Shown: positions 1 through 5,695 of the stretch, piece after piece | How the letters are laid out: each line of letters begins with the position of its first letter | Numbering within the stretch: the first letter of the stretch is position 1 | From: an uncultured Schwartzia sp. | GTDB taxonomy: Bacteria; Bacillota; Negativicutes; Selenomonadales; Selenomonadaceae | DNA length: 10,202 nt | Direction: 5' to 3' | Assembly: GCA_905372875.1 (NCBI GenBank) | Contig: CAJPQU010000069.1 | Span: 1 to 10,202 of the forward strand | Made by a program: the position numbers and the translations under genes | The notes under the pieces: model-generated | Database searches by the model: none | Seen by the model: only the letters and a program-made list of their open reading frames with translations | What the model was told of the DNA's origin: nothing

Positions 1-42
1 CTCATATGAGCGAATCTCATCAAATGCAGGACGCTGTGTCAT
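1..42 (-). CDS. 5' end of a minus-strand gene leaving the window, possibly SAP-domain/DUF6434-like
   Basis: Only the first 14 codons are inside the window; they read MTQRPAFDEIRSYE. The start is well supported: an ATG at 42-40, a strong AAAGGAG ribosome-binding site at 57-51 with 8 bases between, and an extended -10 promoter element at 100-92. The pattern RPxFxxIxSxE resembles the N-terminus I remember from small SAP-domain (DUF6434-type) proteins, which usually continue with a tyrosine/tryptophan-rich EEFxxYYW segment. That part lies outside the window, so the family call is a guess from 14 residues. That a gene starts here is much surer than what it encodes. It is divergent from the neighbouring insertion sequence and does not appear to be cut by it. 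Confidence 0.55.
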   Translation of the reverse strand, partial: MTQRPAFDEIRSYE

Positions 43-121
43 AATGACATCTCCTTTCGTAAATAGCAGGCCAGACAAATAGATGTTTATCATTATATCA
101 CATTTATGGTATGACACAGCG
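32..121. repeat. 11-bp inverted repeat flanking the promoter of the leftmost gene
   Basis: CGCTGTGTCAT at 32-42 is exactly inverted as ATGACACAGCG at 111-121. One arm covers the first codons and the other covers the -35 zone, with the -10 element between them. The inner arm also belongs to a 13-bp palindrome TGTCATAATGACA at 37-49. The core ATGACA thus occurs three times around this promoter. This could be an operator, but no regulator is visible in the window. Confidence 0.35.
92..100 (-). promoter_or_regulatory. Extended -10 promoter for the leftmost minus-strand gene
   Basis: On the minus strand this reads TGATATAAT, a perfect extended -10 (TG-N-TATAAT). No good -35 hexamer is found 16-18 bases upstream (GCTGTG or CTGTGT), which is tolerated when an extended -10 is present. 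The inferred transcript starts near position 85, leaving a leader of about 43 bases before the ATG at 42. Confidence 0.6.
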
Positions 122-202
122 CATGATTTCGAGATGGGGCAGGCGCGTGTCTTTCGGTATGCCGCATCACTGCGGTGGAGGAGTGTATGGATGTGGCCGG
201 GA

Positions 203-241
203 TGATGTTGTATAAATAAAGTTGACAACTTCTTCGCAAGG
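203..241 (+). repeat. Left terminal inverted repeat of the IS (IRL)
   Basis: It begins TGATGTTGTATAAATAAAG and contains the block GTTGACAA at 221-228. Aligned to the reverse complement of 1534-1571 it matches at about 28 positions with one single-base gap, including both tips (TGAT, TTGT) and the inner GTTGACAA and CAAGG blocks. Similarity stops one base outside 203, which sets the boundary. Confidence 0.75.
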
Positions 242-250
242 ATTTTAGAT
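222..250 (+). promoter_or_regulatory. Weak resident promoter of the IS
   Basis: A perfect -35 hexamer TTGACA sits at 222-227 inside the left repeat. The best -10 at 17 bases spacing is TTAGAT (245-250), only half matching consensus. A weak promoter in this place suits the low basal transposase expression usual in IS3-family elements. Orf1 follows after the ribosome-binding region at about 260-275. Confidence 0.4.
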
Positions 251-279
251 AAAGTCAAAGAGGAGAAGGAGAGGTCAAA

Positions 280-618
280 ATGGCAACAAACAGGCAATAC
301 GATCACGAGTTTAAGGTGCAGGCAATCAAACTGGCACAGGAAATTGGCCAGGCGAAAGCCGCCAAAGAGCTAGGAATTTCCAAGAACACGATGTATACAT
401 GGACACGTGCCCACCGGCTTGGGTATCTGGATCTCGGGTGCGGCACGCAAACACCGCAGAGTGCCCTGAGCTTGCACGAGGAGCTCGTGCAGCTGCGCGC
501 CCAGCTCAAGGCACAGGATAAGGAAATTCGGCGACTGAAGAAAGAGAATGACTTTCTGGAAGAAGCAAGCGCTTTTTTTGCCGCGAGCCGTCTGAAGTCA
601 ACAAAAACGAACGTATGA
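280..618 (+). CDS. IS3-family OrfA, helix-turn-helix/leucine-zipper DNA-binding protein
   Basis: OrfA binds the element's inverted repeats and is also the N-terminal part of the frameshifted OrfAB transposase. The 112-residue product has the IS3/IS911 helix-turn-helix at about residues 24-46 (AKAAKELGISKNTMYTW). A leucine-zipper-like coiled coil follows at about 65-95, rich in Leu, Glu and Lys, and is used by the family for multimerisation. The ATG at 280 is preceded by the purine-rich, Shine-Dalgarno-like GAGGAGAAGGAGAGG. The frame ends in ATGA, overlapping the first codon of orfB by 4 bases. The phenylalanine pair at residues 99-100 is encoded by the T-run that serves as probable -1 frameshift site; residues after it differ between OrfA and the fusion. 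Confidence 0.9.
   Translation: MATNRQYDHEFKVQAIKLAQEIGQAKAAKELGISKNTMYTWTRAHRLGYLDLGCGTQTPQSALSLHEELVQLRAQLKAQDKEIRRLKKENDFLEEASAFFAASRLKSTKTNV
573..579 (+). other. Probable programmed -1 frameshift site (T7) joining orfA and orfB
   Basis: Seven T residues lie as T TTT TTT in the orfA reading frame, the X-XXY-YYZ arrangement needed for tandem slippage. The orfB frame is open upstream to position 552 (a TGA at 549-551 closes it), so any shift must occur between 552 and 618. After slippage the fusion reads ...ASAFF then CREPSEVNKNERMKFI..., giving about 414 residues in all. IS3-family elements are known to make their transposase this way. Confidence 0.65.
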
Positions 619-1523
619 AGTTTATTGCGTTCAAGACAGCAGACGGCGCACACAAAGGAAATATCAGTTTTTATTGCAGACTGCTCCATGTCACAAGACA
701 GGGATTTTATCAGTATTTGGTGAGCAAAGACCGCCCCTGGAAATATCAGGAACTTGCCGATGCCATGATGCAGATCCATGCAGAGGATGAATGCAACGAT
801 ACCTACGGAAGAATCCGCATGTATCAGGCACTCAAGAGCAAGCAGCCAACAGGCCTCCGTATTCCGAGTGAACGCACCGTTTACCGCATCATGGAAGAGA
901 TCGGCTTAAGTCACCATCCCAATCATAAGTCGAACGGTATCACAAAAGCAGATCGGCAGGCACAGATCTCGGAGGATCTCCTGCATCGTGATTTTCATGC
1001 CGACACACCACTTTCCAAGTGTGTCACTGACATGACAGAGATTCCAGCGTGTGACGGAAAACTCTATATTTCAGCACTCTTTGACTGCTATGACGCCGGC
1101 GTGCTCGGACTTTCTATGGATACGAATATGAGGGCTTCTCTGTGTGTGCAGATGCCTGATAACGCCATGATTTCCTACCCGATGCTAAGGGGAGCAATCC
1201 TGCATTCGGATCGCGGCAGCCAGTACACGAGTCAGCTGTATCGGGAAGCAATCCAAAACTATGGAATCCGTCAAAGTATGAACAGTGCTGGTGGCCGCTG
1301 TCATGATAACGCGCGTTGTGAGAGTATGTGGGCACGCATGAAGTCGGAGCTTCTCTATGGACGCTATGACACAAAGAACATGACAACACAAGAGTTGAAG
1401 GTTCTGGTTTGGCGATATTTCATGAGCTATTGGAACAACCGCCGGATTTGTTCAACAAACGGTGGGCTTCCTCCGATGGTGAAACGTCGACAGTTCTATG
1501 ACTCCATTGCTGCGACTTCTTGA
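615..1523 (+). CDS. IS3-family OrfB transposase, DDE integrase domain
   Basis: This is the catalytic part of the transposase, normally made as an OrfAB fusion. The 302-residue frame starts with an HTH_21-like region (about 20-100) and then has the rve/DDE core. Catalytic residues visible are D139 (VTDMTE), D199 (HSDRGSQYTS) and E236 (NARCESMW), with a conserved lysine at K243. The C-terminal YWNNRR...NGGLPP matches the family's usual YNxxRxHxxxGxxxP ending. D199 and E236 are separated by 36 residues, one more than the D(35)E spacing of classic IS3 members; the extra residue lies in SMNSAGGRCHDN. The ATG at 615 overlaps the orfA stop and has no ribosome-binding site of its own, consistent with expression by frameshift or coupling. 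No disabling mutation is seen. Confidence 0.92.
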   Translation: MKFIAFKTADGAHKGNISFYCRLLHVTRQGFYQYLVSKDRPWKYQELADAMMQIHAEDECNDTYGRIRMYQALKSKQPTGLRIPSERTVYRIMEEIGLSHHPNHKSNGITKADRQAQISEDLLHRDFHADTPLSKCVTDMTEIPACDGKLYISALFDCYDAGVLGLSMDTNMRASLCVQMPDNAMISYPMLRGAILHSDRGSQYTSQLYREAIQNYGIRQSMNSAGGRCHDNARCESMWARMKSELLYGRYDTKNMTTQELKVLVWRYFMSYWNNRRICSTNGGLPPMVKRRQFYDSIAATS

Positions 1524-1533
1524 GCGTTCGTTC

Positions 1534-1571
1534 CCTTGTGAGAAATTTGTCAACTGTTCTTGACAATATCA
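1534..1571 (-). repeat. Right terminal inverted repeat of the IS (IRR)
   Basis: This is the partner of the repeat at 203-241; on the minus strand it begins TGATATTGTCAAGAACAG. It lies 10 bases after the orfB stop codon. It holds an outward TTGACA hexamer at 1560-1565. Confidence 0.75.
1560..1571 (+). promoter_or_regulatory. Outward -35 half-promoter at the right IS end
   Basis: A perfect TTGACA lies at 1560-1565, pointing out of the element and 6 bases from its end. The left end carries TATAAA at 211-216, 8 bases inside. If the ends join with the 3-base bridge usual for IS3-family circles, the hexamers are 17 bases apart. In the present position the flank gives no -10 at that distance (TTCACG at 1583-1588), so no outward transcription into the neighbouring DNA is predicted. 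Confidence 0.55.
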
Positions 1572-1587
1572 GTCGATTTTTCTTCAC
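1572..1587 (-). pseudogene. Translation start of a gene apparently cut by the IS
   Basis: On the minus strand a GTG at 1587-1585 follows AAGGAG (1602-1597) by 9 bases, an excellent initiation site. It reads V-K-K-N-R and is then interrupted by the IS end at 1571. Beyond that point the frame runs into the antisense of orfB and stops at 1420. A K-K-N-R opening would suit the n-region of a signal peptide, and genes next to csaB are often S-layer homology proteins, but five codons cannot show this. Joining across the IS to position 202 gives no convincing protein, so the rest of the gene seems lost or displaced. A chance ribosome-binding-like site is the main alternative. Confidence 0.35.
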
Positions 1588-1630
1588 GGTCAGTGGCTCC
1601 TTCCATGAGGGGGAAACGGTGATAAGCGGC

Positions 1631-1655
1631 GGCGCTGTCAAAAAAAATTGACGCC
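1631..1655. other. Small hairpin with A/T-rich loop in the intergenic stretch
   Basis: GGCGCTGTCAA at 1631-1641 can pair with TTGACGCC at 1648-1655, with a two-base bulge (CT) and an A-run loop. On the minus strand the U-run sits in the loop rather than after the stem, so it is not a canonical intrinsic terminator. It lies upstream of the GTG start at 1587. Nothing else recognisable is seen between 1656 and 1728. Confidence 0.3.
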
Positions 1656-1728
1656 ATCTGTGCACGGCTGGCAGGGTGATAAAAGGGGGACTTGTACGAC
1701 GCCAATGACATAAGCTATGCCCGAAAAT

Positions 1729-1759
1729 AAAAAAACACCCGCTATGCGGGTGTTTTTTT
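1729..1759. terminator. Bidirectional intrinsic terminator after csaB
   Basis: A perfect 7-bp GC-rich stem CACCCGC/GCGGGTG (1736-1742 and 1746-1752) with a TAT loop is flanked by A7 (1729-1735) and T7 (1753-1759). It therefore carries a U-tract in either direction. It begins 18 bases beyond the csaB stop and ends the minus-strand operon. On the plus strand it would stop read-through from the IS. Confidence 0.93.
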
Positions 1760-1774
1760 ATTTTGAGATCGCCT

Positions 1775-2869
1775 TTACATTTTCTCTATCAGTTCCAACG
1801 CCAATTCGGCGTTTCTCGAAGCTAAACGCCGAAGCTCGGCGATGCGCGCTTCGTTTGCCCGGGGCAAGTCCTTTCGCCGCGCCCATTTTTCCCGCACGAC
1901 AGCCATGAGGTTTTCCACGGTGACCGTCTGAAGATTCGCCACCGGGCGGTCGCCCACGGAGTCTAAAAAGCGGTCAATCTTCGGGTCGTAAGAAATGCCC
2001 ACCATGGGAACCCCCATGACCCCGGCGAAGATCAGGCCGTGAAGGCGGATGGAGATCAGAAGGTCTAAATTGCCGACGATGGAAAGAAGTTCGCTGGTGG
2101 TATATTCCTCTTCTAAGATGATCACCGGTTCTCCAGCCATGGCAGCGATAGTTTGAGCCGTTTTCACATCTTCCGGGTACTGCATGGGAAGAAACACCAC
2201 CCGGGCGTCAAATTCCCGCATGATCTGAACCGTCGCGGCGGCGATCACCTTTTTATAGCTCTGCCAACCGCACCATTCCCGCACCGATATGCCCACCACC
2301 GGCTTGGCTCCGGCAGCTTTGTGTTTTGTCAGAATGGCCCGTCCCAAGCCGTGATCCACGGGATGAATGGCCAGTACCGGATCAGCGGTCACTTCCACCG
2401 GGGGGCGTGTCACCGCGAGGCTTTCAAGTTCCTTTAGAGAGCCGTAATCCCGCACCGTGATCTGGGAAACCTTTTGACTGACGGTTGTCATGAGCCAGCG
2501 GGGAAAGCGACCGCAGACCGGGCCGATCCCTTGGGCGTAGAGCATCACCGGCTTCCTTAAGAGACGAGCCAGGAAGATGACGCTCAGATAATAGTAGAGA
2601 CTTCGTCCGCTGGTAACATTTTGCAGGAGACTGCCGCCGCCGGAAATGACGAGATCTGCCTCCCGGATCGCCGACCATATCGCACCGAAGCCCAGCCACG
2701 GGATCGCCTTCACCCCATGGCGGCGCTCCGTATCCTCGGGGTCGGCGGAAATGACCGTAATATGAAGTTTCGGGTCAAGTTCGGATAACACCTCGATCAT
2801 CGCCGCCAACATGGCTTCATCACCGGCGTTTCTCGAACCGTAGTATCCGGAAACAACGATTTTACTCAT
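1775..2869 (-). CDS. csaB: CsaB polysaccharide pyruvyl transferase
   Basis: CsaB transfers pyruvate from phosphoenolpyruvate to a cell-wall polysaccharide; in Bacillus anthracis this ketal modification is what SLH domains bind to anchor S-layer proteins. The 364-residue protein has the expected motifs: GYYGSRNAGDEA (8-19), SGGGSLLQ (76-83), YAQGIGP (111-117), RDxxS (140-144), TADP (161-164), the hallmark RLHGLIFA with its histidine (275-282) and SYDPKI (293-298). It shows the two-lobed glycosyltransferase-like layout and no signal peptide, so it should be cytoplasmic. Its ATG overlaps the stop of the upstream DUF5693 gene by 4 bases (ATGA), with GGGGGAAG just before it, so it is translationally coupled. 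It is the last gene before the terminator. The acceptor polymer in this organism is not known from sequence. Confidence 0.93.
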   Translation of the reverse strand: MSKIVVSGYYGSRNAGDEAMLAAMIEVLSELDPKLHITVISADPEDTERRHGVKAIPWLGFGAIWSAIREADLVISGGGSLLQNVTSGRSLYYYLSVIFLARLLRKPVMLYAQGIGPVCGRFPRWLMTTVSQKVSQITVRDYGSLKELESLAVTRPPVEVTADPVLAIHPVDHGLGRAILTKHKAAGAKPVVGISVREWCGWQSYKKVIAAATVQIMREFDARVVFLPMQYPEDVKTAQTIAAMAGEPVIILEEEYTTSELLSIVGNLDLLISIRLHGLIFAGVMGVPMVGISYDPKIDRFLDSVGDRPVANLQTVTVENLMAVVREKWARRKDLPRANEARIAELRRLASRNAELALELIEKM

Positions 2870-4917
2870 TCTTCCCCCGCCTGACGCGCCTCAGTCGCAC
2901 GCAGCATTCTCTCTCCCCACGCGAAGAGCAGTATGGCCGCCGCGCCGATCATCGCCCCGCCCAAAAGGCCGCCGATGCCCCGGGCAAAGGACATCATCAC
3001 CGGCGTCCGCATGTGAGCGAAAGTTTCCACCATGGATCCCTGCCCAATGGTGGCCGCTAAGACAAGCAGAAAGAGAACCATGCCCGGCCATTTCTTAAAC
3101 CAGGCTAGTGCCGCCATCATGAAGGCCGGATGTCCGATCAAAAGCTCCTTAGAACGCGGCCGCGCGTAAAGCGCTTGCTCCAAAAACGCCCGAAAGCGAA
3201 GTTCCAGCCCGGAAACCGGCATCCCCATACTGTGCCCGGAGCGCGCCAGCAAAACAACCCCCGCCACCAAGATACCAACGAAGACAGCCAACGTCTTCAC
3301 CGTCACCGGCATGGCCAACAGGCGACAACCCTGCGCCGTAAATCCTTCTGCCGCATCCCCGAAGACGGAAAAGCGTTCCAAAAAAGCTATCGCCACCAAA
3401 AGGATCGGCAGCACGAAGGTCAGCTTAATGCCCCGGAAAATATTGACTTCCAAAAAGTATTCCACATCGGAGAGCGCCCCGGAAAGATACGCCGCTCCCA
3501 CGAAGGACAGCGCTCCCGTCAAAAAGAGGGCCATCGCCGCCAGAAGGAGCAGCTTAGGCAGCGATCCCTCGGGAACGGTCCGACAAGCGCGAATATAATC
3601 CAGTTGACCGATGACGGCCAACGCGGGAAACACGTTGGCACTGGCCAGTGCCGCCAAGAGGCGCACCGTACCGCCATGGCCCATGAGGACTGGAACCGCC
3701 GCGGCGAGGCCGCAGACGGCGAAGAGCGCCATCTGCCACGCCGGACGCCGGTTCAGCGCCGGAATGACGAGAGAAAGGTAGAGGACACCCCCCGCGGCCG
3801 TTCCCAGCATGATCAGCGCCCGCAGGAAAGGCGGCGGCGCGAAGGGAGGGAAGGTGCCCGCCCGGCCCAAAGTGAAGCCGTGGCTCGTAAGCTTATCACG
3901 AGTATCGGAAAAATATTGCATATTCGTTTCCAAGAGAGAATGCCCCAATTCCGGTTTCTCGTAAATACGCAGGAGATCGATGCGGATATTTCGTTCCTCG
4001 TCCGTATTGACCCAGCGCTCCACCGCCGCGTTCCGCTTCATTTTAGGCTGCTCTTCCTTGGGAATGGAATACATCCGCGCCGCCCGATACCCATAGAGCC
4101 GCGCTGCTTCCAAGAGGCCCTCCTGCTTGTAGAACTGAAGCTGGGTGGTCGCTTCGATGAGGCCCAGGGTGATATCTCGATCCCGAAGCGCTTCCACCAG
4201 CTGCGGGAGATAATCCGGCGCCCCTAAGGCCTCCGTGCCGGAAAAAAGCATCTCGGACACCCGAATGCCGTCAAGGCGGCGAAAAACAGCCGCTACGTCC
4301 GCTTCCGTCGCCTGCACGTAATTGCTAGGCCGAGCCAAAACATAAAAACCCGCCGCGTTCACCGCTTTCATTTCGTCCGTGGGCAGCCCTAAATTCATCT
4401 TCTCAAAGGAAGGATAGTTGGCCTTAACCGCCAGCGCTTCCTCCCCGTCCACGAGGAAGGAACGCACCCGATCCGCCCCTAAGCGGCGGATAAGATCTTC
4501 CTTCACTTCCCGAAAGGTGAGAGGATCGTGCCCGGTGACATAGACTTCCGTTCCTACGATTTCTCCGCGCTCCACGAGAGAGCGCCAGCCAAGGCTGGTC
4601 AAAGCTCCGCTCTGATAGCGTTCGAAAATAGCGCCTCCCGGCGTCGCGCTGGCCTTGCCGTTGACGTTGAGCTTCTTGAAGGTCGTCTCATAGACCGCCA
4701 GGGACGTGATCCCGGCTTCTTTCGCCTGCCGCAGAACCTCCTCCGGCGGCAGGCCTTCCCGCTCCGCCAGCTCTAAAAGGCCTTCGTAGTCGATGGCTAA
4801 ATCCACCGTCATATTTTGCTTTTCGGCCGCATCCCGCATGAGGTTGACGGCCATCGCCGCCAAAAATCCGACGAAGATCACCGCCGAAAGGATACGGTTA
4901 TAACGGAAACGCTTCAT
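2866..4917 (-). CDS. DUF5693 family multi-pass membrane protein, function unknown
   Basis: The 683-residue protein has one N-terminal membrane anchor (about 9-26). A soluble domain of about 330 residues (30-355) follows, probably extracytoplasmic, then roughly eight hydrophobic segments (about 364-386, 393-412, 417-437, 454-478, 496-514, 537-557, 610-627 and 645-667). The soluble part opens with a repeated-looking VDLAIDYEGLLELAER...EAGITSLAVYE pattern that suggests an alpha/beta (TIM-barrel-like) fold. I recognise this as DUF5693, a family often found beside csaB in Bacillota. No catalytic motif is evident to me. The ATG at 4917 has an AAGGTGGG ribosome-binding site, and the gene starts 44 bases after the LmeA-like gene. 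Its tight coupling to csaB suggests a role in making, moving or modifying the wall polymer that CsaB pyruvylates; this is inference from position only. Confidence 0.85.
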   Translation of the reverse strand: MKRFRYNRILSAVIFVGFLAAMAVNLMRDAAEKQNMTVDLAIDYEGLLELAEREGLPPEEVLRQAKEAGITSLAVYETTFKKLNVNGKASATPGGAIFERYQSGALTSLGWRSLVERGEIVGTEVYVTGHDPLTFREVKEDLIRRLGADRVRSFLVDGEEALAVKANYPSFEKMNLGLPTDEMKAVNAAGFYVLARPSNYVQATEADVAAVFRRLDGIRVSEMLFSGTEALGAPDYLPQLVEALRDRDITLGLIEATTQLQFYKQEGLLEAARLYGYRAARMYSIPKEEQPKMKRNAAVERWVNTDEERNIRIDLLRIYEKPELGHSLLETNMQYFSDTRDKLTSHGFTLGRAGTFPPFAPPPFLRALIMLGTAAGGVLYLSLVIPALNRRPAWQMALFAVCGLAAAVPVLMGHGGTVRLLAALASANVFPALAVIGQLDYIRACRTVPEGSLPKLLLLAAMALFLTGALSFVGAAYLSGALSDVEYFLEVNIFRGIKLTFVLPILLVAIAFLERFSVFGDAAEGFTAQGCRLLAMPVTVKTLAVFVGILVAGVVLLARSGHSMGMPVSGLELRFRAFLEQALYARPRSKELLIGHPAFMMAALAWFKKWPGMVLFLLVLAATIGQGSMVETFAHMRTPVMMSFARGIGGLLGGAMIGAAAILLFAWGERMLRATEARQAGEE

Positions 4918-4961
4918 GAATTCTTACCCACCTTGCCCTCCCCCGAGCGTATTCTGTCCCA

Positions 4962-5654
4962 TCAGGGCGCAGCATGACGGCTGGCCGAGAGGATGACTTC
5001 TCCCTCCCCCTGCCGAACGGTGTCCAGCTCCACCGGTAAATGCAGCCGCTGAAAATCCACCAACTCAATATCCCCGAAAAAATTCCCTGTAAGAGCCCGG
5101 CCCAGGAGGGCGTTTTTGATATCGAGGCGGGTCATGCGGAACCAGAGGCTGTTGTTTTCTTCCAACACTTTGCCTTCGATATGAATGTCCGCCATCTGAC
5201 CGAAAATCTTCGCCTGCCCGTTCATAAGTACCAGTTCCGGCGTGATCTCCACCGTCACGTTCTGCACCTTATCCACCTTGCGCTGTAAGAAATCCGCCAG
5301 GTCTTCCGCTGTCACCCGGGCGTCAATCCGTAAACGATCGGCGCGGGTCACCACGAATTCTCCTTGGGTCAGCCGGTCGAGAGGCATATTCACGCCGTCC
5401 CCGGAGAGAACCACCCGGGCCGCCCGCACTTCCCCCAACATGGCGTCTTCCGCCGACAAATCGACGTGACCGATATGGCCAAAGAGGAGAAACAGCGCCG
5501 GAACGCCGGACACCTGAGCCGTAATCCGATCCGTCTTAAGCGCGGCCGCAAGGCGCGACTCCAGCGTCTTTTCCGCGATGGGCGGCAGCAGGAGCTGGCT
5601 CAGTCCCACCAATATTATGAGGATGAGCCCCAAAATAGTCAAGGTCTTGCGCAA
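4962..5654 (-). CDS. DUF2993/LmeA-like membrane-anchored lipid-binding protein
   Basis: The 230-residue product has an N-terminal membrane anchor (about 4-22: LTILGLILIILVGLSQLLLP) followed by a beta-rich domain. Its opening, IAEKTLESRLAAAL...V.GVPALFLLFGHIGHVDLSAED, is the DUF2993 pattern shared with mycobacterial LmeA, a periplasmic phospholipid-binding protein of lipoglycan synthesis. I place the start at TTG 5654, not at the longest open frame. The upstream 67 codons of that frame overlap prfB and look like no protein, while the TTG has GAGGCGGG a few bases before it and opens with the basic MRKT followed at once by the hydrophobic anchor. The gap from prfB is 41 bases. The domain should face the extracytoplasmic side. 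Substrate and function are inferred from family only. Confidence 0.8.
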   Translation of the reverse strand: MRKTLTILGLILIILVGLSQLLLPPIAEKTLESRLAAALKTDRITAQVSGVPALFLLFGHIGHVDLSAEDAMLGEVRAARVVLSGDGVNMPLDRLTQGEFVVTRADRLRIDARVTAEDLADFLQRKVDKVQNVTVEITPELVLMNGQAKIFGQMADIHIEGKVLEENNSLWFRMTRLDIKNALLGRALTGNFFGDIELVDFQRLHLPVELDTVRQGEGEVILSASRHAAP

Positions 5655-5695
5655 AATATCACCCGCCTCACACGCGAAGGAACGCGGTTTTGTCG

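Larger units (their letters stand above)
203..1571 (+). mobile_element. Complete IS3-family insertion sequence, 1369 bp
   Basis: The element carries the two overlapping reading frames typical of IS3-family elements: a helix-turn-helix orfA and an orfB with a DDE integrase core. It is bounded by imperfect inverted repeats of 38-39 bases. The ends read TGAT...ATCA, consistent with the TG...CA ends of the family. Both frames are free of stops and the catalytic residues are present, so it may be active. The bases just outside differ (GGGA on the left, GTCG on the right), so no 3-5 bp target duplication is seen. It is visibly more AT-rich than the backbone genes to its right, as expected for a recent arrival. 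I do not assign a subgroup or ISfinder name. Confidence 0.9.

Noticed and set aside
111..215. A plus-strand frame starting ATGACACAGCGC that runs to a TAA at 213-215
   Set aside because: No ribosome-binding site and no recognisable protein; the ATGACACAGCG start merely mirrors the inverted repeat with the minus-strand gene.
1566..1588. Possible outward promoter from the right IS end into the csaB 3' side
   Set aside because: At 16-18 bases from TTGACA the flank offers no -10-like hexamer, and the terminator at 1729-1759 would stop such a transcript.
1591..1620. A CRISPR-repeat-like stretch (GTGGCTCCTTCCATGAGG followed by GGGAAACGG)
   Set aside because: It only loosely recalls type I-C repeats, occurs once, and has no spacer structure or cas genes nearby. 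Part of it is better explained as the AAGGAG ribosome-binding site on the other strand.
1717..1908. A 63-codon plus-strand open frame across the csaB terminator
   Set aside because: It begins within the terminator flank, reads through the hairpin and the antisense of csaB, and lacks a ribosome-binding site.
3130..4227. A 365-codon plus-strand open frame opposite the DUF5693 gene
   Set aside because: Very rich in Arg, Gln and Pro with no domain; the minus-strand frame has clear membrane segments and operon context, so this is a shadow.
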